A stretch of 64,000 nucleotides of DNA. Source: Eublepharis macularius. Lineage: Eukaryota; Chordata; Lepidosauria; Squamata; Eublepharidae. The notes under the pieces were generated by a model. It was not told the origin of the DNA, did not search any database, and worked only from the letters and a program-made list of their open reading frames with translations. Of this stretch, positions 47,709 through 60,056 are shown in pieces. The stretch's first letter is position 1. The number at the start of each line of letters is the position of its first letter. The stretch covers positions 61,767,766 through 61,831,765 of the forward strand of contig NC_072801.1 in NCBI RefSeq assembly GCF_028583425.1, given 5' to 3'. The position numbers and the translations under genes were made by a program.

Positions 47709-48275
47709 TCTGGATTTGAGTACAGCCACCTGCAACTCTGGCCTGGCACTCTGTTAAAACATGCACATGCAATCAAGCGTGTGTGTATGGCAGGAGACTT
47801 ATGAAAGCCTGGTTCATACATGCATGTACATTAACTCTGTTCATATGTTACATCCTGCATGTAAGATGTGCACACATCCATTTGTAAGAAAGAGCCAAAA
47901 CATGTAGACTTTATGAACTAAACTGGGTGCCAGTACCTCATGGATAAATATGAGATTTAAATCATGTGTTGAAGTGACACAAGAATTACTCCATGTAGAT
48001 AGAAAGAAAGGTGCATTAAACATTACCTGGAGGGCACTTTTTGAAAAAGGAAAAAGCCACTTCTGGTGAGGCAATCCAAAATGGAAAAATGGAGGAGGAG
48101 TTGGTGCTCCAAGTCACTCCCAACTAGTTTCCCTGCTCCAAAGTTCCCATTCTATGGAATTATCCCCCCCTCCCCAGTTCCAAATGTAGGCAAATAAGCC
48201 TTTGTAATTCTGCAAAGAGAGAAGGTGAGCACTGGAATGCCTTGGAGTAGGAAAAACAGTGGACAGGGAGAGGAC

Positions 48276-48584
48276 CAGGGCTTTTTGTCAGCTGGAACAC
48301 GGTGGAATGGAGTTCCAGCACCTCTTGAAAATGGTCACATGGCTGGTGGCCCCGCCCCCTGATCTCCAGACAGTGGCTCTCAGTGGCGCGGAGGGCTATC
48401 TAAACTCCCCTCTGTCTGGAGATCAGGGGGCGAGGCCACCGGCCATGTGACCATTTTCGCCAAGGGCAATTTAAGCTTTAAAAAACTCCCCCCTTGCTCC
48501 AGCTGACCCAAAGTGACATCATTGTGCGGTGCTGAATTCCACCACTGAGTTCCACCACCTCTTTTCCCAGGAAAAAAAGCCCTG
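48276..48584 (+). mobile_element. hAT-like MITE family B
   Basis: CAGGGCTTTTTGTCAGC and GAAAAAAAGCCCTG ends with the exact duplication GAGAGGAC (48268-48275 and 48585-48592). Confidence 0.9.
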
Positions 48585-49155
48585 GAGAGGACTACACACC
48601 CTCTCCACTATCGCCTCTCCATTCCATCCTCCAGAAGCAGTTTTTTTCCTGTTTTCAAAGGACAGTTAAATCTCCCGTTTGGCCATCAGGCACATTTGCC
48701 AGTTACATATAGGACACTGCTTTAATTACCGAAAACTTGTCTGCTGCCAGACCTTCTGCCTCCTTTTCCTAACTCCTGATTTAGGGCTGGGTTGACTTCA
48801 GCTTTGCAGACTACTTCTTTTTGCATTTTTAAACTAGAACCCACCATAGTTCAACAATGTGCCTGACTTTTACCAAACAAGAAAGTGTACTCAGGATCTC
48901 TTTAAGAGCCAAGGCGTATCTGTGTTAACTGACTCTTGATTATGCACTGTCTAGGAATAGATGAAGGAATACAAGGTCCACTCAAGGTTTAACCAGTCCA
49001 GCATTCTTTCCCAGAATGCCAGCAAGCCGTCAGGATGGAGGTGGTCTGACCGAAATAGGCTCATCATGAGCCACCAGTGGACCACAATTTACCTTATGTC
49101 CACTTACTTATTGCCCTCTGCAGGTTATGGTGCAAGCTCCCAACAGGGGTGGCTC

Positions 49156-49384
49156 CAGGGTTGCCAGCCTCCAGGTACTGGCTGGAGATCTCCTGGAATT
49201 ACAACTGATCTCCAGGTCACAGAGATCAGTTCACCTGGAGAAAATGGCTACTTTTGGGGGTGGGCTGTATGGAATTCTGCCATGTCACAGTCCTTTCCCT
49301 CTCCAAACCCCACTTTCTCCAGGTTTCTCCAGGTTTCACCCTCCAGATCTCCAGGAATTTCCCAACTTGGAGCTGGCAACCCTA
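49156..49384 (+). mobile_element. hAT-like MITE family A
   Basis: CAGGGTTGCCAG and CTGGCAACCCTA ends with the exact duplication GGTGGCTC (49148-49155 and 49385-49392). Confidence 0.92.
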
Positions 49385-49934
49385 GGTGGCTCCCTTAACT
49401 CAGTTCGACATTCCAGTCATAAAGAACTTTTTTGGGTTCCGCAATCCATTAGCAGTTATCTAGGTAATGAGTTTGGTATGACTCATCCTAGAATGAGAGG
49501 GAACCACCCTCTTAGCTCATAGTCGATTCATCCAGTCCCCCTCACCCCACCTCTCCAGGAAGCCATGCTCTTTAAGCAAGATTTATTTACTGAACTCATG
49601 CAAGCTGGAGAGAGGCAAGCAAGATTTTGTAAGGAAAGGGGTGGGGGAAGAGAATCAGAATTAAAAAATCTCAGGGTATTTTGCATCGATCAGTGTTGCA
49701 AATGAAGTGTCTCAAACGTGAAGCCCTATAAGGTGGTCTAGCAGGTAAGAGTAATCGAAAACCTTCCCTGCCTCCCAGTTCAGTACTTTTTCAGTCAAAA
49801 AGATAAATTAAGGAACAGGAAATGTGACACATTTCTTGTTATGCTTTATCTGTATGTTATGTTACCATGGGTATGCGACACAAAGAAAACCCTTCAACGA
49901 TGAAAGAGAGAAAAAACAGCATGCAAAACAATTT

Positions 49935-49996
49935 ACATGGAGCAGTGTAGATCATATACTTGCGGTTAAAGTTGTGAATAAAACTAAGAGGAACCT
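49935..49996 (+). repeat. Source copy of a 62-bp exact duplication
   Basis: The 62 bases starting ACATGGAGCAGTGTAG recur without a mismatch at 51896-51957. The block is not part of any repeat family I recognise in the window. Confidence 0.9.
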
Positions 49997-50038
49997 CAAC
50001 TCTGCTCACTTCCTTCTTTCCCCTGATTAGAATTAATT

Positions 50039-50465
50039 TCTCTCAAGTTGCCGACAACTTATGGTGACCCGGACCTAGGCTTGCCAGCCTCCAGGTGACA
50101 GCTGGAGATCTCCCGGAATTACAACTGATCCCCAGGCAACAGAGATCAGTTCCCCTGGAGAAAATGGCTGCTTTGAAGAGTGAACTCTATGGAATTATAC
50201 CCCACTGAGGCCCCTCCCCTCCCCAAACCCCACCTTCTTCAGGCCCTGCCCCCAAAATCTCCAGGAATATCCCAACCTGGACCTGGCAACCCTTCCCGGA
50301 CCCCTCATGGAGTTCTCAAGGCAAAAAATAAGCAAAAGTGGTTTGCCAGTGCCTGCCTCTGAACAGAGATGCTGGACTTCCTTGGTGGTCTCCTATGATG
50401 ATCCAGCTTAGCTTCCAAGATCTAATGAGCTGACGCTGGGCTAGGCTACGCAGGCTGCTCTTTTC
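50039..50465 (-). mobile_element. 5S-rRNA-derived SINE split by a family A MITE
   Basis: The left part (CTCAAGTTGCCGACAACTTA, then GGTGACCCGGACC) and the right part (CAAGGCAAAAAATAAGC, then CTTAGCTTCCAAGATCTAAT) belong to the same SINE type as 24,955-25,165. A MITE sits between them at 50076-50294. Confidence 0.65.
50076..50294 (+). mobile_element. hAT-like MITE family A, inside a 5S SINE
   Basis: TAGGCTTGCCAG and CTGGCAACCCTT ends with the exact duplication CCCGGACC (50068-50075 and 50295-50302). Confidence 0.9.
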
Positions 50466-51401
50466 GTTGTCCACCTCCATATGCTATGAGTTTGATTAAC
50501 ATTTGGTAAGGTCCCCACAGCAGAACCAGATAACTTTACTTTGGAAGCTTCATCCCGCCATTGGCCATAAGTTGCCCATCCCTACTCGATGGCTGTAGTC
50601 AGCACAGTCAACATAACTGGCAGGGTACTTTGGGAGATGACTGGTGAGACAAGGCCCTCATACTGTACAGACACACTCCCAAGTTTCCCTGGCAGCAAAT
50701 CCATTACCACAGTTAATGCTTTGGATTCATTCAGCCCAAGGACTGTCTGTCAGTTGCTGAATCTCTCTACCCCTTGCTGTCAGGCCCACAGATTAATGGC
50801 AAGATAAATTTTAAACTTAAGTTGATATTTGCTTATCTGCCATACTCTTAAGCAAAGTAACACTCCCCACCCCCACCCCACACCCTTTCCCTCAGTCAGC
50901 TAAGTTACATTTCCCCTGTACCAACCGCAACCCTGCCGCTATCTCAATCTTGCGGGCTTGCTTCTTCACAAAACGAGTCAAAATAAGAGCTCTTTTGTGC
51001 CTGAAATTAGTAATGAATAAGTCATTTATATGTCCTCAGAAATATTATTGAGGAACATTGTGTCTCACAAGGCCTTAATTTAGTTCATCCAAAGGTGGAA
51101 ACTCTGGTTCATTCTGGGAGGGCAGCCGAACTCCAAAGGCCTCAAGTGCATAGATCGGCTTTCCTGCATCAATTCAAACCAAAGGCTCATCCTGTTTCCA
51201 ATCAGCAGGACAGGAAGATGAAGATTAAAACTTTCCCGTTATCTGTTTCTAGCATCTTGTCTTCAGAGATATACGGCTTCTGTATGGTTTGGAAATCCCA
51301 AATGACCCCCACCCCCACCTCCCGAAGTCAAGTCTCTGCTTCCTGGGATTCTATTTAACTTGAGCGTCTTAACTTTTATTTTCCCTTAAACTAATTCTCA
51401 A

Positions 51402-51602
51402 CTGGGATTGCCAGCCTCTGCAGCCTGGAGATCTCCTGGAATTATAACTGATCTCCAAGCTTCAGATATCAGTTCCCCTAGAGAAACGGGCTGGCTTAGA
51501 GGGTGGATTTTATGGCATTATGCCCCACTGAGGTCCCTCCCCCTCCCAAATCCATCCGTTCCAAACCTCTCCAGGAATTTCTCAACCTGGAGTTGGCAAC
51601 TC
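51402..51602 (+). mobile_element. hAT-like MITE family A, diverged
   Basis: CTGGGATTGCCAGCCTCTGC opens and GAGTTGGCAACTC closes the copy. No clear duplication remains. Confidence 0.75.
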
Positions 51603-51849
51603 AGCATTCCATGCTTCCTGACGTATGTTCAATTCTCATCAAGTTGTTGGGCAATGAGACTTTTTTTTCTTTTGGTTAATTTACACTCATTTTTAGAAAC
51701 CCTTAATGGTGGTCTCTTCAGATATTGCAGCAGCCATGAGGGCTGTATAATCTGTGAACTGGCCTGTGGGTGGCCCGGTTTATCTGCTTTTGTTATCAAA
51801 ATGGAGAACAGCTACCATTGATAGTCACTATATCTAATAATAACATTGC

Positions 51850-51994
51850 TTCTGAACATGGAAGCATGTTCAGAAGCATTTACCTATCATGAGTAACATG
51901 GAGCAGTGTAGATCATATACTTGCGGTTAAAGTTGTGAATAAAACTAAGAGGAACCTAAGAGGAACCTATCACCATTTACCTATCATGAGTAAC
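51850..51994 (+). repeat. Templated-insertion locus: hairpin, duplicated flank and copied 62-bp block
   Basis: In order: an inverted repeat GCTTCTGAACATG/CATGTTCAGAAGC with a 4-base loop, a 21-bp block CATTTACCTATCATGAGTAA(C) at 51877-51897, the 62-bp copy (51896-51957), a tandem AAGAGGAACCT repeat, and the 21-bp block again at 51974-51994. Confidence 0.85.
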
Positions 51995-54992
51995 AGACAC
52001 ATCGGAGGGTAATTCTGTGCCCCTCTGTTTATAAACTAAGCAACGCCTACGGCTAGCACAGAACTAAGTGTGATGGTGGCCACCCTAATATCGGCGGCCA
52101 GAGAATTCAAGTCTGCCAAAGCTCAAGGACTGAATAAATGAGGCTACTTAGAAATAAGAGAATGGGAGCAGTGAATCCTTCTCCTACTCACACCCATAAA
52201 CCTGGATTGCAGCTCTTGCCTTGGGGTGTGGAAGCAGCTCAGGGATGAGCCACGGCGTCAGGAAAACACATTCCAGCCAGATAGACAAATATATATAGCC
52301 ATGACTTCATCCCAGTGCTGGAGCGTAGCCAGAATTGCCTCAAGGGGGGAGGCAGATGTTCAGGCAGTAAGCTTCCACACAGCCTTTAAGATTCAGCCAG
52401 TTCTGGGGTGAGGAGGGGAAGCCTAGAGAAGAAGTTGCCTCCAGGTTTTGGATGGGAATCCAGGTTTTGGATTCAAGGTATCTGGGGCTGGATCTATGGA
52501 TAAGGGTGGCATGGTCTCACCCAGGCCCACAAAAACAAGAGGGTTGATCCAGCATCTGGTGAACTTCAGGTCAGGGAGGGGGGACAAAAGAAACCCAGTT
52601 TATGCAAACATTCAGATGTATGCATGCAACATACAGAACGATCCCCCATGCTAATAGCTAGGGTTGACAACTGCCTGGAGGAAAAAAAATTGCCGCATCC
52701 CTTAAAAGAGGCTTAACAGGATGTTATTTACCAGATGATGTTATTTACGTCCATGAACACCTTCAACAGCCCATTTCCACACATCAAGTCTCTGTTACAG
52801 GGACAGAACATTTTTCTCTAGGCCTGTTGGCGACCGTGCGAGTGCTTTTCCCCAGCCCTCTCCCTGCTAATTCAAACATGCGCTCAGCACGTCCCTGGAA
52901 CAACAGCTGCGTTCAGTCAAGACTCCCAGAAGCAAGTGAGCTGGAGTTTCCATCGGGTGAGAGTTCCTCCTCCCCTTCTCTCTAGCCAAAATCCGGCACT
53001 AACTGCAGATTCCTGGAGGGAGGGGGGAGCATGTGAGATTTTTTCCCCACCATACCAGCTTGCCCCACCCTGTTCGGTTCACAAAACTGTTATTCTGCCT
53101 TAGATTAACATTGCCACCACCTCCACAAAAGAAGTCCTCATATCTCAAAATTAGTTTATACCCTCACTAAAATAAAGTAGTCAGACCTTTGGGGGACAGC
53201 ATCACTTTAAGCTGTGAGGGGAGGGGTACATGTTGAGATGCTTCTTTATGTAGAGAAAAGCTCTGCATGTTGTAAAACCAACATACCCTTAATGTGTTAG
53301 TTTTCTTAGTGCAAGGATTTTTGAAGCGTGGAGAAGCAAACATGTGATCCCCCCATCTACCCCTTAAAACATCCAGACAAAACTCTATCATTTGGTTTTC
53401 CTAAATGCATAAAGCGGTCCCTATTCTCCAAAAGCAAAAGAACACCCAATCTCTGCCCAAATTCTGTGCTCTGAGCAAGAAAAACAAGATTTTTTTTTTA
53501 AGATCTTGGTTCATTTGCATGATTTTCATTTCTGAGCTTAACATTTGAGTTTCCTGACAGAATCCATGGGGTTGTGGGAAGAAAGGAATAGCAGGAGATG
53601 AGGGTAAGGAGACATCAATGGAAGCAACTGGGAAGGGGGGGGAGATATTTATGCAGAATTTAGAAGGCTCAGCCCTTGAATGTTAATCAGACGCTGCCTG
53701 CTTGCTCTCTGCTTAACATCTGCTCCGACTGGCTACTGCAAGAAACACAATACTGATACTAATAATGGCAGTCCTGGGTGGAATGTCATTAGTCTTGAAG
53801 GTGCCACTTGGCTTCTGTTTATTTTTGCTGCAATAGACTAACACAGCTACCCCCACCCTATAAAATTATTACCCATCCAAAGTTGTGGTGGAATCAATGG
53901 CCTCCAGTGGCTGCTAATTGGAAAGCTGCTGCACTGGAGAAGTTAATTGTATGGAGACACAGCAGCCCATCTCCTTTTCAGATAAGTTCCTCTTGCTCAC
54001 ACAGAAGTCTTTAATTAATTAAATCAATCAATCAAAGTACACCATTTGGGAACAGCTGCCTTGACAAGCATGAAAGACAGACACTTGCTTTAAAAAGAAG
54101 CAGCGAGCTCAGGATCCCCAGACTCCAGATTTTGCAGCTGACTCCACACAAAGCTACCTTTGCAGCATGACAGAAGATGAATCATTTGCTTTGAGGGTGA
54201 CAAGGTGCAAAGGAAGACAAGGGCCCTGAAGGAAAGGGGATCACAGCAGGAGTCTCTTGTCATGTCACAGTGCTGTTGAGGTTAAAAAAAGCTGCACCTG
54301 ATGAAATGCCCTCTTCTGTATATTGAATAAGAATATGGCAGCTCTGTCCTCTCTCTTGCATGTGTTTGTCCAGATTTGTCTGGGTAGGGGAAGGGCCAAG
54401 GCTCAGTGCATGTTTTTCAAGCCAAAAAGTCCCAAGTTCAATTCTGGGAACCTCCAGTAAAAGGAGGGCCTAACCACATAACGCTTTTCCCAGGTACATC
54501 CCCGAGTCAGGTTAACAGATGTGGTCAGGTTATTTTCCAGGTATGCGCAACTCTGCTTTGAATGGGGACCGAAACAAAGGAGGAGAAAGAGCTTAGAATG
54601 TTCCTCCTCTCCCATTTCCCCCCAACCCTGCCCTTCACAATTTTCCTGACTAGAAACAGTCCCAGGGAGCCACGGTTTGCCCCATGGAGAAAACATGTGT
54701 AGATGGGCTTTGTGTATCTTTTCCCAATGTGGTAAACATCAGCTCCATGAGACCATTTTAGGTTGGGGAAATGGAGGGGGGGCATAAGCGCCTTCCCCTC
54801 ACACACTGCAGTCCTGATGTAAATTGGGCTCCCATGTGATTGGGAAGCATGAAACTCCCAGACCGAGACTGTCAATCAGCCCCAGGAGATTCGGTCTTCA
54901 GTTAGCAAATGCTGAGTGAAATTTTTCTCTGTCCCAGACCCTAAAAAGCAACTGCCAGTTAAGAGTAGACCATTCTGAATTAGGCAGCCCAA
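51995..54992. other. Intergenic stretch without a recognised gene
   Basis: Unique sequence with a Penelope-like fragment at about 53,795-53,862 (GGTGCCACTTGGCTTCTG, then CAATAGACTAACACAGCTAC) and a short AATC tract at about 54,015-54,035. Confidence 0.4.
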
Positions 54993-55214
54993 TAGGGTTG
55001 CCAGCCTCCAGGTGATAGCTGGAGTCAGATCTCCCAGAATTACAACTGATATCCAGGCAACAGAGATCAGTTCCCCTGGAGAAAATGGCTGCTTTGAAGG
55101 GTGAACTCTATGGAATTATACCTCACGGAGGGCCCTCCCCTTCTCAAACCCCACCTTCTTCAGGCTCCGACCCCAAATCTCCAGGAATTTGCCAACCTGG
55201 ACCTGGCAACCCTA
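54993..55214 (+). mobile_element. hAT-like MITE family A
   Basis: TAGGGTTGCCAG and CTGGCAACCCTA ends with the exact duplication CAGCCCAA (54985-54992 and 55215-55222). It is the last repeat before the repeat-free MYADM 3' flank. Confidence 0.92.
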
Positions 55215-55319
55215 CAGCCCAATGTTCTGATACTCAGCCTGGATAAGGTGTCACATGTTGTAATTATTCATCCCCCTCGGAGACTGAATTTGTACTTTGT
55301 AGAAATGAAAAAAGGTGAG

Positions 55320-57737
55320 CCCAACCGTTTAGTATTTCATTGCTCCTTTATTTTATACATTTCTATTTGTTTGCATATATAAAACACAGGCTCACAAACA
55401 ACAGCACCACATTGAAACTGAAATGGACAGAAGAAATCTATATTTTGGTGGAATTTGAGTCCAGTGGCACCAACGCAGCTACCTACCTGAAACTATATTT
55501 TGACATCTAGAAGGCAGTAAATATGAAAACAGAATGGTACTTTTTAAAAAATACATAGAAATCAACACTAGTGCTTCAACAGAACAGAAGAGAGCAATGT
55601 TTTGTAAGGGTATTAAGGGGGAAGCAATATTATTTCTAATGTCAAGTCCTCTAGAATGATTTTTTAAAATGACTGTATTGGCAAAAAAACACAAACTCAA
55701 ATTGAAAGTCATACATTTAACACTTTGCTGAATATGTTTTCAATTGTATTGGTTTATCAGCAAAAAAAAAATTAAAGCAGATTTCTTTAAGACACTTGAA
55801 GGCAAAGGTTTGTTCTCATTTTACTAAGAAGGTTTCCCCCAAAAGTTAATGGCACAATTCCTTTTAATTAATATTTTACTGTAATACACTGAACACGTGC
55901 CCTTTAAGAACCACACAGGCAAAGCTTTTTAATCTTAAATAGTACAAGCCAGGTGCAGTTTTTCAGCATGGCAGTGGCATATCATTGGCCTTGAAACCGA
56001 TTACTTTGTTTTTAGCCTCCCGTAAAACACTGTTTGTTTTGCTTGATATGCCACTGGACTCCCCTTTAAGAATTAAGGCACTGCAGGAATTAACTGCTCT
56101 CATGCCTAGGAATAGATCTTTCAGCTAAGCTGGATCCTGTAACTTGTTTTGTTAAGCCTTTTTCTAGGGAGAAAGATTTCCTCCAATGGAGAATGACTTT
56201 TTCTGATAGAAAATAGTCTCTTAGTTGAAGGAAGTCTCCCTCGGTTGGGACAAAGACTTGTTAGACATAGGATCTGACCTATACACTTTTAAGAATTATA
56301 TGGCTTTCTTGCACAAACAGTTTCTCTTGAGAAAGTGAACACTTATAAGGCCCACTAAGCTATGGATTTTTTAAAAATCATCCATAACCAGTATTTGGAA
56401 AGTGTCCTCTAACCATAGATGAAGCTCTTCCTCAGGTTGGCAAAGGAAGCTTATTGAAATCTAGCCCTGTAACACTGTTTCTATACACTCTCCATCCATT
56501 TCAACAAGGCCTGGATGAGAGAATTGCCATAGCAAATTATCTCTTTGGATTTGAGACATCAGCAAGTAGATATCTTAATTGCATTCATTAATAACTAAGA
56601 AGTGCATTCAGTACAGAGAGAAAAACATAGCTTTTTTTGCATAGTGTGAAGATAAACTCACTACTTTTAAATCTCTAACATGAAAGCTATTTCTTTTTTA
56701 CTACCAGACAAATATGCTCTTTACAGGGGAGTTCTCTCCACTCTCCTTTCCCAAAACATAGGTTGCTCCGGAGACTCCAGCACACGCCTCGCCCTCTCAT
56801 CCTAATCTAGGGTCCCCTCCCATTGGGGAACAGGAAAATTTGGAGGAGACTTCTCATACACACATCCGTATTGGGTCAGAGATCTCTCCTAGACTCCTCA
56901 CTCACAAAGCAGATCAACAGAAGGACAACAAGCTAGCAGACTGGACAGAGAGCTGTCACAAGGGCCAGAAACACGTGGTGGCTAGCACAAACATTGAAGG
57001 CGTGTGTGCATCACGGAGGAGAAAGGGCCACCCATGGACTGGGCAACAGATGTGCAAGGGAGATTCTGGAAGGCATACATTCAAAAACGAAGTGCTTGCA
57101 GAGAGGCGAGGAAAGGAGTGTAAGTAAGGAGCTGTCCTGGCACTCAAAGCTAATGATTCCCACAACTTCCCCTCCCTCCCGATATATGCATATGCCCCTC
57201 CACCAAGAAGGCAGTCCCGCTCTTTATGCCCCTATATCTTGAGTCCCTTAGCTAGTTGCCAGGGGAGATGTTAAGAAAGAGCAAAAAGTATACATTCAAA
57301 TGTTTTAGAAAATGACAAGGCATAGGAGGAAGCAGGGCAACGAGCAAGAGGGAAAGACACGCATGCGCCACCATGCAACAAGTGACAAATGGGGGAACCA
57401 GGCCAAAGGAAACGATGGGTGAGGAGTCTGTGGAGATTCGAGAGGATACGGCAAAGAAATGAGAGGAACAAGCACCTGGGAAGCGAATGGTGGCTGATGA
57501 TACAAAAAGGTGGTCTTGGGAATGTTGGAAAGGAGGAATGTGAGACAGAAAAGGGGTAAGTGTGGACATCAAAGGTGGGGGGAGGGGAGTAGAGAGTTGA
57601 TGGCCGAGAGAGAGAAACGTGAAAACGCAAGGGGGAACAGGCCCACAAACATTTTTATTCCCTTCCCTTTCTGTTTTCATTCCTCTCTCCCTCCTCCTGA
57701 GCTTTTCTGCCCAGCTGCTCACTGCCACCTGCACTAT
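55320..57737 (-). other. MYADM: Probable MYADM 3' UTR, with a candidate polyA signal at 55352-55347
   Basis: The roughly 2.4 kb downstream of the MYADM stop holds none of the SINE or MITE copies that crowd the rest of the window, which suggests constrained transcribed sequence. AATAAA reads on the minus strand at 55352-55347. Another AATAAA, at about 57,655-57,650, could give a short form. MYADM has a long 3' UTR in mammals. The extent here is inferred. Confidence 0.5.
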
Positions 57738-58640
57738 CTACCCTTGGATGAATATCAGTCGTGCAGAATACACCAGGTCAGCAAGGTACACCAACAGATT
57801 GAGGGCCGTCAGGACAGCTATGGTGACGTATTTGTCCCACTCACAGAAATAGTCTCCACGACAATATCGAGTGGGCTGTCCCCCGTGCTTTTTGTCAAAG
57901 TGATAGATGGGCCAAATGATGGTGGCTGTGGCATACATGAGCACGGCGAAGAAGGTGTAGCCGCTAAGGAACTTGTTGAACGCGCACGGCAGCCAGCCAG
58001 TGCATTCGCCGATGCAGAGGATGATGACGACCAGCGAGAGGATGAAACAGATGCAGTACACTGCCAGGCACCACTTGAGAGCACCATCCCTCTCGTAATC
58101 ATCCTTATTGAGGAAGACAAAGATGATGCAGGCAATGAAGGTCTCCACCACCTTGAGGAGTCCAGGGACGGTGGCCATGTAGCCTGTGACTTCTCCCGGT
58201 TTGGCTTTGGTCATGATGACCTCAATGGAGTAGGCCAAGCAAGAGAGGCAGGAGAAGACCGTCGCAGCAATGCGGTACCCGCGTTCTTCACGACCGGGAT
58301 GTGACTTCTGGATGAAGGCGACTGGGTAGATAACCGAGGCAGAAAGGCACAGCAAGGTGGCGTACATGGCAAAAGTGATGGGGAAATTCTTCCAGGAGAC
58401 TGGCACGCGGTGCTGAAGACCGACAAACTCCACGAGCAAGATGACAATCGTGACAGCGAAGCAAAAACACCATGAGAACATGCACCAGTCACCATAATGA
58501 TGGTCCCCATATGTGCGACCCTCGTGGGCCACAAGGCTGAAGGCCACACAGGTGAAGATTGCTTCCAAGATACGGATGATGCCCAGCTGAGAGGTCAGGG
58601 CGCTGGTGTTGCCCACGGACTTCGAGCGAGTTACCGGCAT
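57738..58640 (-). CDS. MYADM: MYADM, myeloid-associated differentiation marker (two MARVEL domains)
   Basis: One uninterrupted minus-strand exon encodes 300 residues beginning [10 protein letters not shown]. The MPVT start equals the human start and is preferred over an ATG 14 codons upstream, which lies beyond a splice acceptor. Eight membrane segments are visible, at about 20-38, 53-73, 88-108, 122-142, 160-178, 190-212, 225-247 and 271-293, arranged as two four-helix MARVEL domains. Diagnostic blocks are [46 protein letters not shown] and FDKKHGGQP. Human MYADM has 322 residues; the shortfall is mainly in the variable Thr/Ser-rich N-terminus. The family acts in cholesterol-rich membrane domains, supporting Rac1 targeting and cell spreading. 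Coding within a single exon after a 5' UTR intron is typical of the gene. Confidence 0.96.
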   Translation of the reverse strand: MPVTRSKSVGNTSALTSQLGIIRILEAIFTCVAFSLVAHEGRTYGDHHYGDWCMFSWCFCFAVTIVILLVEFVGLQHRVPVSWKNFPITFAMYATLLCLSASVIYPVAFIQKSHPGREERGYRIAATVFSCLSCLAYSIEVIMTKAKPGEVTGYMATVPGLLKVVETFIACIIFVFLNKDDYERDGALKWCLAVYCICFILSLVVIILCIGECTGWLPCAFNKFLSGYTFFAVLMYATATIIWPIYHFDKKHGGQPTRYCRGDYFCEWDKYVTIAVLTALNLLVYLADLVYSARLIFIQG

Positions 58641-58651
58641 GTTCAGAAGAG
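58641..58651 (-). other. MYADM: 5' end of the MYADM coding exon (splice acceptor just upstream)
   Basis: Eleven bases of 5' UTR precede the ATG. Immediately upstream on the minus strand is a pyrimidine-rich tract ending in CAG (AG at 58653-58652). This is a good acceptor and places at least one non-coding exon further right. Confidence 0.7.
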
Positions 58652-59041
58652 CTGGGAGAAAAAGATACAAAATACAAGACACTGTGATAGGACAGTATAT
58701 GGCCTAGCAGAACAAGGCACTGAACTTGGTTGCAAAAGACTCAACCTCAAAATCAGATACAAAACACCGGGTGATCCGTGATCAGCTCTTTTAAAGCAAT
58801 TTCAACCATTAGGGACCCCAGTTTTGGTCAGGGGCACATGGAGAGGGGATTTAATACTTCTATGCCCTCATGGTTTCATTTGTCAGAACTGCTCCACCTG
58901 CCTTTAACTTTAAAAGGGGAAAAGACTGGAGGGGAGACCCCCTCCAAAATCTTTTATTTCTTCTGAGTAACTAGAGAGGCATACAGGTTTCAGAGCTGAA
59001 AGTATACAGGGCAGAAGACTCTTTCTCTCCCTGCACACCCT

Positions 59042-59233
59042 GGCCGTTTCCACACTACTCACCTTCATCTGGAACACTGCGGAACGTCACGAAAAAAACA
59101 CGGAAGATAGTGTCTTCTCGCGCATGTTTTGTGCGATGTCATGCAAAACTTGAGTGAGAAAATGCTATCTTCCGCGGGTTTTTTGCAACGTTCCTCAGCA
59201 TTCCGGATGAAGATGAGTAGTGTGGAAACAGCC
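59042..59233. mobile_element. Fold-back MITE family C
   Basis: GGCCGTTTCCACACTACTCA is mirrored by TGAGTAGTGTGGAAACAGCC, with CCT on both sides (59039-59041 and 59234-59236). Confidence 0.88.
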
Positions 59234-59867
59234 CCTCTTCTGATGCAATTTAATTTTAAAAGACACTAGGAAGATATGACCGTATCCTGATATGAGCATA
59301 TCCCGACGGTCTGATCTTTAATCATAAATGTATTGGTACTTTTGCTCAGCCTAATCTATGGAATATGAAGAGGTCTGTGTGCCAACACAGCGTTTCTCCC
59401 AATGAAAGGACTCTGTGTCACTCTATGAAGCTCATTGGTGGTATAATTGGCACAGAAAAAGAGGTATGAAGATTCACTTGTACAAGGATGTGAGGATGGC
59501 AACCCAATTACATGGCTTTATAAAAAGGATTAAACAAATCATACAAGAACCCAATTCTTGTCAAAAGTGGGGGGCGAGGGAGAGACAGTTCCATAGAGGA
59601 TGAGTCTATCAAAAGCAATTAGCTGTCCTTGCTAAATGGAACCTCCATATACAGAGGCAGTATACCTTTGAAAACTAAATGTTAGGGCCAGAGAAAGGAC
59701 TTCACCTTTCATACGTCTATCTTTTAGGCTTCCCAAAGATATGTAACTTGCATGAGGAATTTGCACCCAAGTCTCCCAGATCCTAGCCCACCCCCTTACT
59801 CGGTACACTACTATACAAATTTCCAGCCACTTGGATATTTATTTCTTGGGGAAATCCTTAGGGTTTT

Positions 59868-60056
59868 TTTTACTTCATTTATACCCACATTTGTCTCCTC
59901 TTTTCCATTTTTCCTCACAACATTCCTGTGAGGTAAGTTAGGCTGAGAGTATGTGACTGGCCCAGTGTCACCAGAAAGTTTCCATGGCAGAGCAAGGAAC
60001 TGAACCTAGTCCAGATCCTCGTCTTTCACTCTAGTCACTAAACCCCACTGGCTCGC
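59868..60056 (-). mobile_element. MIR-like tRNA SINE, minus strand
   Basis: Read in reverse: a tRNA head (CAGTGGGGTTTAGTGACTAG), CTAGGTTCAGTTCC, a GCCAGTCACATACTCTCAGC segment, TTCCTCACAACATTCCTGTG in plus orientation, and a TATAAATGAA end. Confidence 0.65.

Noticed and set aside
57510-58304. 264-codon plus-strand open frame
   Set aside because: Its larger part is the antisense of the MYADM coding exon, and the acidic composition mirrors the hydrophobic sense codons.
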